Shown: in pieces, positions 34,515 to 43,509 of the stretch
How the letters are laid out: each line of letters opens with the position of its first letter
Numbering within the stretch: the first letter of the stretch is position 1
From: Paracoccaceae bacterium
Lineage (GTDB): Bacteria > Pseudomonadota > Alphaproteobacteria > Rhodobacterales > Rhodobacteraceae
Assembly: GCA_030750975.1 (NCBI GenBank)
Contig: JASMHC010000014.1
Span: 310,001 to 374,000, forward strand
Direction of reading: 5' to 3'
Length of the DNA stretch: 64,000 nucleotides
Translations under genes and position numbers: made by a program
The notes under the pieces: generated by a model
What the model saw: the letters and a program-made list of their open reading frames with translations, nothing else
Databases searched by the model: none
What the model was told of the DNA's origin: nothing

Positions 34515-36191
34515 ATGGCCGACGCAGCCATTCACAGCCACGAGCATGAAGACAACCGTAGCTTCTTCACTCGGTGGTTCATGTCGACGAACCACAAGGA
34601 TATCGGCATCCTGTACCTGATCACTTCGGCCATCGTTGGCCTGATCTCGGTACTTTTCACCGTTTACATGCGCCTGGAGCTTATGGAGCCAGGCGTTCAG
34701 TACATGTGTCTTGAAGGCGCACGGCTATTTTCTGCTGCTGCCGAGGGCGAATGTACCCCGAACGGACATCTTTGGAACGTGATGATCACCTATCACGGCG
34801 TTCTGATGATGTTCTTTGTTGTTATTCCGGCGCTGTTTGGCGGGTTTGGCAACTATTTCATGCCGCTGCAAATCGGTGCACCGGACATGGCCTTCCCGCG
34901 CATGAACAACCTGTCTTACTGGATGTATGTGGCCGGTGTGGCGCTTGGCGTTGTGTCCATGCTGTCTCCGGGTGGCAACGACCAGTTGGGATCAGGGGTT
35001 GGCTGGGTGCTTTACGCGCCGCTATCAACCCGCGAAGCCGGGTCCTCGATGGATTTCGCGATCTTCGCGGTGCACGTATCCGGTGCATCTTCGATCCTTG
35101 GTGCGATCAACATGATCACCACCTTCCTGAACATGCGCGCACCGGGCATGACCCTGCACAAGGTTCCGCTGTTTGCGTGGTCGATCTTTGTTACCGCATG
35201 GCTGATCCTTCTGTCTCTGCCGGTTCTGGCGGGCGCGATCACCATGTTGCTGACCGACCGCAACTTTGGCACCACTTTCTTCGATCCGGCCGGTGGCGGT
35301 GATCCGATCCTTTACCAGCACATCCTGTGGTTCTTCGGACACCCCGAGGTTTACATCGTGATCGTGCCGGGCTTCGGGATCGCAAGCCACGTCATTGCGA
35401 CCTTCTCGAAAAAGCCGATCTTCGGATATCTGCCGATGGTCTATGCGATGGTCGCCATTGGCGCATTGGGCTTTGTCGTCTGGGCGCACCACATGTACAC
35501 CGTTGGCATGTCGCTGACCCAGCAGAGCTATTTCATGCTGGCCACGATGGTCATCGCGGTGCCGACAGGGGTTAAGGTCTTCTCGTGGATCGCAACCATG
35601 TGGGGCGGCTCGATCGAGTTCAAAACCCCGATGCTGTTCGCCATCGGCTTTGTGATCCTGTTCACCATCGGTGGTGTGACCGGCATCGTTCTTAGCCAGG
35701 CAGGCATCGACCGCGCCCTGCACGACACCTATTACGTTGTGGCGCACTTCCACTATACGATGTCGATGGGCGCCGCCTTCACGATCTTTGCCGGCATATA
35801 CTATTACATCGGCAAAATGTCGGGCCGTCAGTATCCCGAGTTCTGGGGCAAGCTTCACTTCTGGATGTTCTTCATCGGCGTGAACCTGACCTTCTTCCCC
35901 CAGCACTTCCTGGGCCGCCAGGGCATGCCGCGTCGTTACATCGACTATCCCGAAGCCTTTGCCTTCTGGAACGAGATTTCGTCCTATGGCGCGTTCCTGA
36001 GCTTCGCTTCGTTCGTTCTGTTCTTCGGCATCATGGCCTACACCTTGCTGTGGGGCCGCAAGATCACCGAGAACAACTATTGGAACGAATACGCGGATAC
36101 GCTGGAATGGACCCTGCCCTGCCCGCCGCCAGAGCATACCTTTGAAACACTTCCCAAACAGGAAGACTGGGACAAAGGCCCGGCGCATTAA
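34515..36191 (+). CDS. ctaD: Cytochrome c oxidase subunit I (aa3-type)
   Basis: A 558-residue catalytic subunit of the haem-copper oxidase that reduces oxygen to water and pumps protons. About 12 membrane helices are seen. Haem and copper ligands are present: [11 protein letters not shown] (low-spin haem), [16 protein letters not shown] with the His-Tyr crosslink site, [10 protein letters not shown] for CuB, and [11 protein letters not shown] for haem a3 and haem a. The ATG at 34515 is preferred to an upstream in-frame start because a perfect AGGAGG lies 6-7 bp before it. It stands apart from the other cta genes and is followed by a strong terminator. An FNR-type box lies upstream. Confidence 0.97.
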   Translation: MADAAIHSHEHEDNRSFFTRWFMSTNHKDIGILYLITSAIVGLISVLFTVYMRLELMEPGVQYMCLEGARLFSAAAEGECTPNGHLWNVMITYHGVLMMFFVVIPALFGGFGNYFMPLQIGAPDMAFPRMNNLSYWMYVAGVALGVVSMLSPGGNDQLGSGVGWVLYAPLSTREAGSSMDFAIFAVHVSGASSILGAINMITTFLNMRAPGMTLHKVPLFAWSIFVTAWLILLSLPVLAGAITMLLTDRNFGTTFFDPAGGGDPILYQHILWFFGHPEVYIVIVPGFGIASHVIATFSKKPIFGYLPMVYAMVAIGALGFVVWAHHMYTVGMSLTQQSYFMLATMVIAVPTGVKVFSWIATMWGGSIEFKTPMLFAIGFVILFTIGGVTGIVLSQAGIDRALHDTYYVVAHFHYTMSMGAAFTIFAGIYYYIGKMSGRQYPEFWGKLHFWMFFIGVNLTFFPQHFLGRQGMPRRYIDYPEAFAFWNEISSYGAFLSFASFVLFFGIMAYTLLWGRKITENNYWNEYADTLEWTLPCPPPEHTFETLPKQEDWDKGPAH

Positions 36192-36210
36192 GCTGCAATG
36201 GCATGAAAAC

Positions 36211-36246
36211 AAAAAAGCCCCGCGCATCGTCGGGGCTTTTTCTTTT
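36211..36246 (+). terminator. Rho-independent terminator after ctaD
   Basis: AAAAGCCCCG and CGGGGCTTTT form a perfect 10-bp stem around an 8-nt loop, followed by TCTTTTT. A run of A residues precedes the stem, so it could also work in the reverse direction. It lies 20 bp after the ctaD stop codon. Confidence 0.92.
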
Positions 36247-36591
36247 TGCACGGATCGAATTTTGCACAGGAATGCGCTTGCGCCCCGCGCGGACGTAATA
36301 TCCGGCAGGGGCATCACATATCGGGGTTTGTATCGGTTGAAATCGGTGGGCCCACCTAAGTAAGGCTTGTCGCCGGACAGGGTTTCCCCCGCACTTTCCG
36401 ATCTTCCAGTGTTTGGCTGGGTCCCCTAAGCATCCTCGCTTTCGCTAGCCGTTGGACCTGAATTGCCTTTTGACGTCGGATAGGGTTATCCCGCCAAAGG
36501 ATTAACCAATCCACACCGCTGCGTTCGCAGCTGCCCCAATGCGAAGGCATGGGCAATGCGGTGAAAGGTGCGAAACCTCTTGATGTCGGGT
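36247..36591. other. Non-coding stretch with hairpins, possible structured RNA
   Basis: About 345 bp without a convincing gene. It contains the perfect 12-bp palindrome GGTGGGCCCACC (36345-36356) and short hairpins such as CGCTTTCGC and a GGGTTATCCC palindrome. I compared it by eye with SRP RNA, RNase P RNA, 6S RNA and two-piece tmRNA and could not match it to any. A 100-codon minus-strand reading frame across it has no recognisable domain and runs into the repeat at 36592, so I do not call it. Confidence 0.4.
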
Positions 36592-36640
36592 GCGTTTCAA
36601 TATCAACTTCGCGTCTCTGGATACTTACGAAACGCTTTAT
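36592..36640. repeat. Palindromic intergenic repeat, monomer (copy 5)
   Basis: GCGTTTCAATATCAACTTCG followed by CGTCTC and the right end CGAAACGCTTTA matches the reverse-orientation monomer at 816-867. The left arm has one changed base in GCGTTTC-A. Its last two bases are the A and T of the ATG start codon chosen for the DUF2244 gene. Confidence 0.7.
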
Positions 36641-37121
36641 GCCATACGAGTTGACCAAATCCGCGCAGCAAACCCGCCTGTCGGCCTGGCCTTACCGGTC
36701 CTTGCCGAAGAAAGGGTTCGTGCTGGTCATTGCCCTGGCCTGTGGCCTGATCGCCCTGCCGCTGATGGCGGTGCTGGGCACGCTTCTGCTGTGGGGGCTG
36801 TTACCCTTTGCCGCGCTGGCGGTGGCGGCCCTGTGGTGGGGGCTGCAATCAAGCTATCATCAGGGCGAGCTGCTGGAAGAGCTGACGATCTCGGACGACC
36901 GGCTGATCCTGATCCGAAATCACCCGCGCCAGCCGCGCAAGGAATTCCGGGCAAATCCCTATTGGACCAGCGTCCACCTGCACGAAACAGGCGGACCGGT
37001 GCCCTATTATGTCACGCTGAAAAGCAAGGACCGCGAGGTCGAGATCGGCGCCTTCCTAAGCGAGAAAGAGCGCCAACAGCTTTATGTCGAATTGTCAGAC
37101 GAGTTGCGGGCGGTCCCCTAG
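36639..37121 (+). CDS. DUF2244 family membrane protein
   Basis: A 160-residue protein with an N-terminal YRSLPKKGFVLVIALACGL segment, two adjacent hydrophobic helices (about 25-70) and a soluble C-terminal part with ISDDRLILIRNHPRQPRKEF and WTSVHLHE, the pattern of DUF2244. Its function is unknown. The ATG at 36639 overlaps the end of the palindromic repeat and has no clear ribosome-binding site, so the start is uncertain by a few codons; an upstream in-frame reading through the repeat is less likely. It converges on the YqeY-domain gene, with a 4-bp overlap of stop codons. Confidence 0.78.
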   Translation: MPYELTKSAQQTRLSAWPYRSLPKKGFVLVIALACGLIALPLMAVLGTLLLWGLLPFAALAVAALWWGLQSSYHQGELLEELTISDDRLILIRNHPRQPRKEFRANPYWTSVHLHETGGPVPYYVTLKSKDREVEIGAFLSEKERQQLYVELSDELRAVP

Positions 37122-37576
37122 CCCAGCATCGATTTGACCTTTGGCCCGACCGAGCCGAAATCCATCTGGCCGGTGTATTTCGATTTCAGCTCACCCATGA
37201 CCTTGCCCATATCGCGGATCGAGCTGGCCCCGACCGATTCAATCGCGGCGCGGATGGCGGCGGCGGCCTCGTCTTCATTCAGCTGGGTCGGCAAAAACTC
37301 TTCAATGACCACGATTTCGCCGCGTTCCTTTTCGGCCAGCTCCAGACGGCCACCCTCTTCATAGGCGCGGGCGCTTTCCTGGCGTTGCTTGACCATTTTC
37401 CCAAGGATGCCAAGGATTTCGTCGTCTCCGACGCCGTCGTCACCGCCGTTACCGCGGGCGGCAATATCCTTGTCCTTGATCGCGGCGTTGATAAGCCGCA
37501 ATGTCGACAGGCGCGCGGCCTCTTTGTTGCGCATAGCGGTCTTCAAAGCCGCATTGACTTCTTCACGCAGTGACAT
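37118..37576 (-). CDS. GatB/YqeY domain protein
   Basis: A 152-residue protein of the YqeY family, whose fold matches the C-terminal tRNA-binding part of the GatB amidotransferase subunit. Recognisable parts are MSLREEVNAALKTAMRNKEA at the N terminus, LSTLRLINAAIKDKDIAARG, the EIVVIEEFLPTQLNEDE hinge and the C-terminal MGKVMGELKSKYTGQMD. The length is typical. It is divergent from carA across about 170 bp, a neighbourhood often seen in alphaproteobacteria. Its exact role, possibly in tRNA-dependent amidation, is not established. Confidence 0.9.
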   Translation of the reverse strand: MSLREEVNAALKTAMRNKEAARLSTLRLINAAIKDKDIAARGNGGDDGVGDDEILGILGKMVKQRQESARAYEEGGRLELAEKERGEIVVIEEFLPTQLNEDEAAAAIRAAIESVGASSIRDMGKVMGELKSKYTGQMDFGSVGPKVKSMLG

Positions 37577-37743
37577 GGCTGTCCCCTCATTTTGACCCGG
37601 CTCTATTAAAGGGTCATGACCTCAAGGGCAAGCAAACGCTTTTCGGCGTGCGAAAATCGGCGGAAATGCCATGTGCCAACGGCTTGACACCATGAGGCCC
37701 CAAGCCTAGTTTCCGCCCGATTTAGCCGCCGGAGAATCCCGAA

Positions 37744-38898
37744 ATGTCAGCATCATCGCCCCGCCCGACCGCTTGCCTAGCACTTGCGGACGGAACTGTT
37801 TTCTACGGCATGGGGTTTGGCGCTTTCGGGGAAACCACGGCAGAGCTTTGCTTTAACACCGCGATGACCGGCTATCAGGAAATCATGACCGATCCGTCCT
37901 ATGCCGGACAGATCGTAACCTTCACCTTTCCCCATATCGGCAATACCGGCGTGACGCCCGAGGATGACGAAACCGGCGATCCCGTGGCCGAGGGCATGGT
38001 GGTGAAATGGGACCCGACCGAACCGTCGAACTGGCGCTCGGTCCAGGACCTGAACGCCTGGATGAGCGCCCGTGGCCGCATCGCCATCGGCGGCGTCGAC
38101 ACCCGCCGCCTGACCCGGGCGATCCGCCAGCAGGGCGCGCCGCATGTGGCGCTGTCGCATGATCCCGAGAGCAATTTCGATATCGAGGCGCTGGTGGCCA
38201 AGGCCCGCGCGTTTTCAGGCCTTGAAGGGCTGGATCTGGCCAAGGATGTCACCTGCGCCCAAACCTATAAATGGGACGAAATGCGTTGGGCATGGCCCGA
38301 AGGCTATCGCCGTCAGACCGAACCGAAGCACAAGGTTGTTGCGGTGGATTACGGGGCAAAGCGGAATATCCTGCGTTGTCTGGCATCGGCCGGCTGTGAT
38401 GTGACGGTCGTGCCTGCTTCGGCCACGGCCGAAGACATCCTGGCCCACAATCCCGACGGAGTATTCCTGTCCAACGGTCCGGGCGATCCGGCGGCGACAG
38501 GGGAATACGCGGTGCCGATGATCAAAACCATCCTAAACGAGACCGACCTGCCGGTCTTCGGCATTTGTCTGGGCCATCAGATGCTGGCGCTGGCGCTTGG
38601 GGCCAAGACCATCAAGATGAACCACGGCCATCACGGTGCCAACCACCCGGTTAAGGATCACACCACCGGCAAGGTGGAAATCACCTCGATGAACCACGGT
38701 TTCGCGGTGGATGCACAGACCCTGCCCGAGGGGGTTGAGGAAAGCCATGTGTCGCTGTTTGACGGCTCTAACTGCGGCATCCGCATGACCGACCGTCCGG
38801 TGTTCAGCGTCCAGCACCACCCCGAGGCCAGCCCCGGCCCGCAGGACAGTTTCTATCTTTTTGAACGCTTTGCCGACGCAATGGCCGCCCGCAGCTAA
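37744..38898 (+). CDS. carA: Carbamoyl-phosphate synthase small subunit
   Basis: A 384-residue glutaminase subunit that supplies ammonia to CarB for carbamoyl phosphate, the precursor of arginine and pyrimidines. The N-terminal CPSase domain includes FGETTAELCFNTAMTGYQE. The C-terminal class I glutaminase has nucleophile C275 (VFGICLGHQM) and the His-Glu pair in SVQHHPEASPGP. The length is standard. carB is not adjacent, as is common in this order. GGAGAATCCCGAA precedes the ATG. Confidence 0.97.
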   Translation: MSASSPRPTACLALADGTVFYGMGFGAFGETTAELCFNTAMTGYQEIMTDPSYAGQIVTFTFPHIGNTGVTPEDDETGDPVAEGMVVKWDPTEPSNWRSVQDLNAWMSARGRIAIGGVDTRRLTRAIRQQGAPHVALSHDPESNFDIEALVAKARAFSGLEGLDLAKDVTCAQTYKWDEMRWAWPEGYRRQTEPKHKVVAVDYGAKRNILRCLASAGCDVTVVPASATAEDILAHNPDGVFLSNGPGDPAATGEYAVPMIKTILNETDLPVFGICLGHQMLALALGAKTIKMNHGHHGANHPVKDHTTGKVEITSMNHGFAVDAQTLPEGVEESHVSLFDGSNCGIRMTDRPVFSVQHHPEASPGPQDSFYLFERFADAMAARS

Positions 38899-38961
38899 GG
38901 CTTTAGCCATTCGTTAACCTCGTTCGCTCAATCTGCCCCAGTTAATCCGGCGGGTGGGGTG

Positions 38962-40821
38962 ATGAATCAGATAACACCGCAATTCCTTACTTACGCCCGT
39001 CAAAAGGCGAAAAGCGACCGGCCCAAGCTGGGCCATATGCTGATCGAACAGGGGGATGTGTCGGTCAGGGATATGCTGACCTCGCTTGTTCAGCACAAAA
39101 CGCTGGACGTGCCATTGGGGCAGGTTCTGGTTTCGCAGGGCAGTCTGGATGAGACGCGGCTTTATGATGCGCTTGCCCGGCAATGGGACCATCCGCGCAG
39201 CAAGCTTGGGATTTTCGCGCCCGCCGCCGATACCATCGGGCGGGAATTTTGCCTTGGGCACGGGGTCGTGCCCACCGGACTGCGGAACGGGGTGCTGGAA
39301 CTGACGGCACCCTCGCCCCAGGTCTTCGCCAAAGCGGAAGAGGATTTGCAGGATCTTTACGGGCTGATCACCATGGCCGTCGCCAGCCCGCGCGAAATTC
39401 AGGGGGTGCTGGCGGCGCATTTCGCGCATGATCTGGCAGGCGATGCCGCCATGCGTCTGCCCGAACCGCTAAGCTGCCGCCGGATGTCCGAAAACGGACG
39501 CCGACGCATTGCAAGCGCTCTGGCTGTTCTGGGCCTCTTGGCACTGGCTTTCGTGGCATATCCCGCCGCGACGCTGTTGATCCTGACCTGCACCGCCATT
39601 GGTCTTGCCCTAAGCTCGACCATTCTAAAGGCCGTCGCCATGATCGCGGGCCTGCGCCCGCCGCGTGGCACCGATCAGCCCGATCCGGATTTCCCCGACC
39701 ATCCGGTTTTTTCGATCATGGTGCCGCTGCACCGCGAAAAGGATATTGCGCCAGCGCTGGTCAAGCGCCTGTCGCGGCTCAGCTATCCGAAATCATTGCT
39801 CGAGGTGGTGCTGGTGGTCGAGGAAAACGATACCGAGACCGCGCATTCGCTGCAATCGGCCGATCTTCCTTCGTGGATGCGGGTGATCCTCGTGCCCGAG
39901 GGGCAGCCCAAGACAAAACCCCGCGCCCTGAACCATGCGATCCGATTCTGCCGTGGCGATGTGATCGGTATCTACGATGCCGAGGATGCGCCGGATTCGG
40001 ACCAGCTGGAACGGGTGGTCGCGAAATTCAGGGCCTCGCCAGCCCATGTGGCCTGTGTGCAGGGCATTTTGCAGTTCTACAATCCGACCGACAATTGGCT
40101 GGCGCGCTGTTTCACCATGGATTACGCCGCGTGGTTCCGGGTGATCCTGCCGGGGATTTCCCGTCTGGGTCTGCCGGTCCCGCTGGGGGGAACAACGCTG
40201 TTTTTGAAACGCAATGCGGTTGATGCGATGTTTGGGTGGGACGCCCATAATGTCACCGAAGACGCCGATCTTGGCCTGCGCCTGCATCGCGCCGGATACC
40301 GAACGGCGCTGATCACATCCGTCACGGGGGAAGAGGCCAATTGCCGCGCATGGCCGTGGGTCAAGCAACGTTCGCGCTGGATCAAGGGCTATATGGTCAC
40401 CTATTGGGCGCATATGCGGCGGCCGGTGGCGCTGTATCGGGATTTGGGCTTTGCCGGTTTTCTGGGAATGCAGGTGCTGTTTTTAAGCACGATCCTGCAT
40501 TTCATCGCCGCCCCGCTGCTATGGGCCTTCTGGCTGGCCTTTCTTGGCGTCAGCCACCCCTATTTCACCGACATGCCGGACGTGGTCATATCCGCGGTCG
40601 GAGTTGCGTTCATCACGGCCGAGTTGATCGGGCTTGCCATCTTCGCAACCGCCCTTGGCAAGGCGGGGCGCAGCTTTCTGACCCCATGGGCGCCGACGAT
40701 GATGTTCTATTTCCTGCTGATGATCCCCGCCGGTGTCAAAGCCGCGTGGGAATTCGTGACCGCTCCGGTTTATTGGGACAAAACCGAACACGGGCATTCG
40801 CTGCCCGAGGATCCGGCCTAA
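38962..40821 (+). CDS. Membrane glycosyltransferase family 2 with N-terminal MshEN-type domain
   Basis: A 619-residue protein. Residues about 22-75 carry two copies of a motif of the form LGxxLxxxGxxxxxxLxxxLxxQ (KLGHMLIEQGDVSVRDML, then PLGQVLVSQGSLDETRLYD), the MshEN/GspE-N pattern that binds cyclic di-GMP in related proteins. Two membrane helices near 175-225 are followed by a processive-type family 2 catalytic domain: FSIMVPLHRE, YDAEDAPDSDQLE, TEDADLGLRLHRAGY and the KQRSRWIKGY motif. About four helices close the protein. It probably makes or extends an exopolysaccharide at the inner membrane. A GTG one codon earlier is an alternative start. The stop overlaps the convergent GntR gene by 4 bp. 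Confidence 0.87.
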   Translation: MNQITPQFLTYARQKAKSDRPKLGHMLIEQGDVSVRDMLTSLVQHKTLDVPLGQVLVSQGSLDETRLYDALARQWDHPRSKLGIFAPAADTIGREFCLGHGVVPTGLRNGVLELTAPSPQVFAKAEEDLQDLYGLITMAVASPREIQGVLAAHFAHDLAGDAAMRLPEPLSCRRMSENGRRRIASALAVLGLLALAFVAYPAATLLILTCTAIGLALSSTILKAVAMIAGLRPPRGTDQPDPDFPDHPVFSIMVPLHREKDIAPALVKRLSRLSYPKSLLEVVLVVEENDTETAHSLQSADLPSWMRVILVPEGQPKTKPRALNHAIRFCRGDVIGIYDAEDAPDSDQLERVVAKFRASPAHVACVQGILQFYNPTDNWLARCFTMDYAAWFRVILPGISRLGLPVPLGGTTLFLKRNAVDAMFGWDAHNVTEDADLGLRLHRAGYRTALITSVTGEEANCRAWPWVKQRSRWIKGYMVTYWAHMRRPVALYRDLGFAGFLGMQVLFLSTILHFIAAPLLWAFWLAFLGVSHPYFTDMPDVVISAVGVAFITAELIGLAIFATALGKAGRSFLTPWAPTMMFYFLLMIPAGVKAAWEFVTAPVYWDKTEHGHSLPEDPA

Positions 40822-41465
40822 AGCCGTTCGCGTTCGGCGTCTTCCTTCAGGCGTGTCATGAAGGCCTTCGAAATATGCGCCTTGAGCGCCTGATACGCCG
40901 CCTCGCCATCGCTATTCTCGATCGCGGTGACGATCGCGTCATGTTCCTCGACAGCCTTGGTGCCGCGCCCCTCGGCCGCGAGCGAGCTTGTCGCCATCAG
41001 CGCCATGCTGCGATACACAAGGTCAAGCTGCTGCACCAGATAGCGGTTATGCGACGCCAGATGAATCATCTTGTGAAACCGCTTGTTGGTGCGCGCCAGA
41101 GCGGCGGTATCTTCGACCCTTTGGCGGTCTTCCTCGACCATGTCACGCAGCACGCGCTTTTCTTCGACCGTCGCATGCGAGGCCGCAAGCCGCGCGGCAA
41201 GCCCCTCAAGTTCGCTGCGCACGACGTAAAGTTCGGACAACTGGTTGTGATCCAGCGACGCCACCACCAGGCTGCGCCCGTCGCGGGCCAGCAAGGACTG
41301 GGTTTCCAGCCGTTGCAGCGCCTCGCGGATCGGGGTGCGGGACACGCCGAAACGCTCGGCCAATTCGCTTTCCACCAGCCGATCACCGGGTTTGTAGACG
41401 CCCACGTCAATGGCTTCGAGAATAAGGGCGTAGGCGTCTTTCTGCTGGGTGCGTTCGCTGGTCAT
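40818..41465 (-). CDS. GntR-family regulator, FCD (FadR) subfamily
   Basis: A 215-residue regulator with an N-terminal winged helix-turn-helix (ESELAERFGVSRTPIREALQ, about residues 33-52) and an all-helical FCD ligand-binding domain with conserved Asp and His positions (RFHKMIHLASHN and VEEHDAIVTAI). Members of this subfamily respond to organic acids, sugar acids or amino acids and usually repress neighbouring catabolic genes. Here the neighbours are a convergent glycosyltransferase and a divergent HAD phosphatase, and neither points to a ligand. The start has no competitor nearby. Confidence 0.92.
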   Translation of the reverse strand: MTSERTQQKDAYALILEAIDVGVYKPGDRLVESELAERFGVSRTPIREALQRLETQSLLARDGRSLVVASLDHNQLSELYVVRSELEGLAARLAASHATVEEKRVLRDMVEEDRQRVEDTAALARTNKRFHKMIHLASHNRYLVQQLDLVYRSMALMATSSLAAEGRGTKAVEEHDAIVTAIENSDGEAAYQALKAHISKAFMTRLKEDAERERL

Positions 41466-41567
41466 TTTCGGGTCCTGAATGTCGTCGGATCAGGTTACGA
41501 TCAAAATCTTCGGCCGATCAACCCTTTCTCCTTGAACCGGTCCAATCTGCCGCATTAGCCTTAGGCC

Positions 41568-42212
41568 ATGCCAAAGCAGGATTTTTCCCATGTCGAGCAT
41601 TGGGTGTTCGATCTGGACAACACCCTTTACCCGCCCAGCGCCCGCCTTTTCGATCAGATCGAAGTGCGGATGACGCAATATGTCATGGATGCGCTTGGGG
41701 TGGATCGCGACCGGGCAGACCATCTGCGGGCGACCTATTGGGCGCAATATGGCACGACACTGGCGGGTTTGATGCGCGAACATGATGTGGACCCGACCCC
41801 CTATCTGACCCATGTGCACGAGATTGACCTGTCGCATCTTGAACAGGATGCCGAGCTGAAAGCGATGATCAGCGGCCTGCCTGGGCGGAAGATCGTTTAC
41901 ACCAACGGATCACGCCCTTACGCCGAACGGGTGCTCGAGGCGCGGGGATTGGGCGGGTCTTTTGATGCGGTCTACGGCATTGAACATGCCGGTTTCAGCC
42001 CTAAACCGGAACGCGCGGCTTTTGAACGGGTGTTTGACACCGGCGGCGTCGATCCGACCAAGGGCGCGATGTTCGAAGATGACCAGCGCAACCTGTCCGC
42101 GCCGCATGACATGGGGATGAAAACCGTGCATGTGGCCGAGGACCCGCATGACGCGGATCACATCCATTATCACACCGTTGCGCTGAACACCTTCCTGCAA
42201 AAGCTGACGTGA
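41568..42212 (+). CDS. HAD-family pyrimidine 5'-nucleotidase-like phosphatase
   Basis: A 214-residue HAD hydrolase of the SDT1/Phm8-like group, usually annotated as pyrimidine 5'-nucleotidase. Motif I is FDLDNTLYP (nucleophile Asp and acid/base Asp), motif II is VYTNGS, motif III includes the KPERAAFE lysine, and motif IV is MFEDDQRNL. The length fits. Related proteins remove phosphate from UMP, CMP or phosphorylated sugars, so substrate is uncertain. It is divergent from the GntR-type gene and about 70 bp before the flavoprotein gene. Confidence 0.87.
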   Translation: MPKQDFSHVEHWVFDLDNTLYPPSARLFDQIEVRMTQYVMDALGVDRDRADHLRATYWAQYGTTLAGLMREHDVDPTPYLTHVHEIDLSHLEQDAELKAMISGLPGRKIVYTNGSRPYAERVLEARGLGGSFDAVYGIEHAGFSPKPERAAFERVFDTGGVDPTKGAMFEDDQRNLSAPHDMGMKTVHVAEDPHDADHIHYHTVALNTFLQKLT

Positions 42213-42281
42213 TGGCGACAGGATGCCGCTTGGACCTTTGCGTATAACGGGCCTAGCTCTTTTTCAGACGGGAGAGTTGTT

Positions 42282-43484
42282 GTGACCAAAGAACATGTCG
42301 ATGTCCTTATTTCCGGCGGCGGGGTGGCCGGTCTGATTGCAGCCGCGGCCTTTGGCAGGGCCGGATTTTCCGTCATATGCGCCGACCCGACCCCGCCTGT
42401 GACCGAGAGGGATGCGGACGGGTCCGACCTTCGGACCACCGCGTTTTTGCAATGGTCCCAGAAGTTGCTGGACGAGGCGGGATTATGGGAGCGCTTCGCC
42501 CCCCACGCCGCCCCGTTGCAGGTGATGCGGATTATCGACGCGGGCGGCGAGAAATCCCTGGCCCGTCTGGTCAAGGAATTCGACGCGGTTGATATTTCCG
42601 ATAAACCTTTTGGCTGGAACCTGCCCAACTGGTTGTTGAGGCGCGAGTTGCTGGCCTTTCTGAAAGACCTGCCGAATGTCGATTTTAGGCAGGGCGTGGG
42701 CACCAAAGCATTATTCACCCGCACCGATGAGGCACGGGTTACGCTGACCGATGGCAACCAGCTGTCCTGTCGGTTGGTTGTCGCGGCGGACGGGCGCAAT
42801 TCGCCCATGCGCGACGCGGCTGGCATCGGGGTTTCCACAACCCGCTACGGGCAAAAGGCGCTGGCCTATGCTGTGACCCATCCCTTGCCGCATGAAAACG
42901 TCTCGACCGAAATCCACCGCTCGGGCGGGCCGTTCACGCTGGTGCCGCTGCCGGATTATCAGGGCAGGCATTCATCCGCGATTGTCTGGATGGAAACCGG
43001 TCCCGAGGTGGACCGGCTGGCCAATCTGCCGGTGGCTGAATTCGAAGCGGCGATGAATGAGCGATCCTGTGACATTCTGGGGCAGCTGACATTGGCGTCG
43101 CGCCGGACGGTCTGGCCGATTATTTCGCAAGTCGCGGATCGGCTGACCTCTGAGCGTTTGGCCCTGATTGCCGAGGCGGCCCATGTGGTGCCGCCGATCG
43201 GGGCGCAGGGTCTGAACATGAGCCTTGGGGATTTGCGCGCGCTGCTGGATCTGGCGGTGGCCAATCGCGGTGATCTGGGCAGTCAGGCGATGCTGGACCG
43301 GTATCACAAGGCGCGACATACCGAGATTCAGGTGCGCGTGACCGGTATTGATGTTTTGAACCGCGCCTCGATGGCACAGGCGCAGCCTTTGCGCGATGCC
43401 CGTGCGATGGGCTTGAACGCGCTTTATTCACTGGCACCGGTGCGCAAGACGCTGATGCAGATGGGGCTGGGCGCGCGGGGGTAG
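42282..43484 (+). CDS. UbiH/UbiF-family FAD-dependent ring hydroxylase
   Basis: A 400-residue flavoprotein of the UbiH/Coq6 family, which hydroxylates the aromatic ring during ubiquinone synthesis. FAD motifs are LISGGGVAGLIAAAAF at the N terminus, VVAADGRNSPMRDAAGI near residue 165 and LIAEAAHVVPPIGAQGLNMS near residue 300, where relatives have GDAAH and this protein has EAAH. The start is GTG at 42282 with GGGAGAG upstream. It is a stand-alone gene after the HAD phosphatase. Which ring position it modifies cannot be told; alphaproteobacteria use several paralogues, including UbiL and UbiM types. Confidence 0.87.
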   Translation: MTKEHVDVLISGGGVAGLIAAAAFGRAGFSVICADPTPPVTERDADGSDLRTTAFLQWSQKLLDEAGLWERFAPHAAPLQVMRIIDAGGEKSLARLVKEFDAVDISDKPFGWNLPNWLLRRELLAFLKDLPNVDFRQGVGTKALFTRTDEARVTLTDGNQLSCRLVVAADGRNSPMRDAAGIGVSTTRYGQKALAYAVTHPLPHENVSTEIHRSGGPFTLVPLPDYQGRHSSAIVWMETGPEVDRLANLPVAEFEAAMNERSCDILGQLTLASRRTVWPIISQVADRLTSERLALIAEAAHVVPPIGAQGLNMSLGDLRALLDLAVANRGDLGSQAMLDRYHKARHTEIQVRVTGIDVLNRASMAQAQPLRDARAMGLNALYSLAPVRKTLMQMGLGARG

Positions 43485-43509
43485 TTGGCGGGCTGAAGCC
43501 CGCCATCTT

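Noticed and set aside
36356-36658. A 100-codon minus-strand frame in the ctaD-DUF2244 gap
   Set aside because: No recognisable domain, no ribosome-binding site, and its 5' end runs through the palindromic repeat and over the start of the DUF2244 gene.
36590-37573. A 327-codon plus-strand frame across the DUF2244 and YqeY genes
   Set aside because: It is out of frame with the DUF2244 protein and antisense to YqeY, both of which are well supported; the translation is Arg/Gly/Pro-rich.
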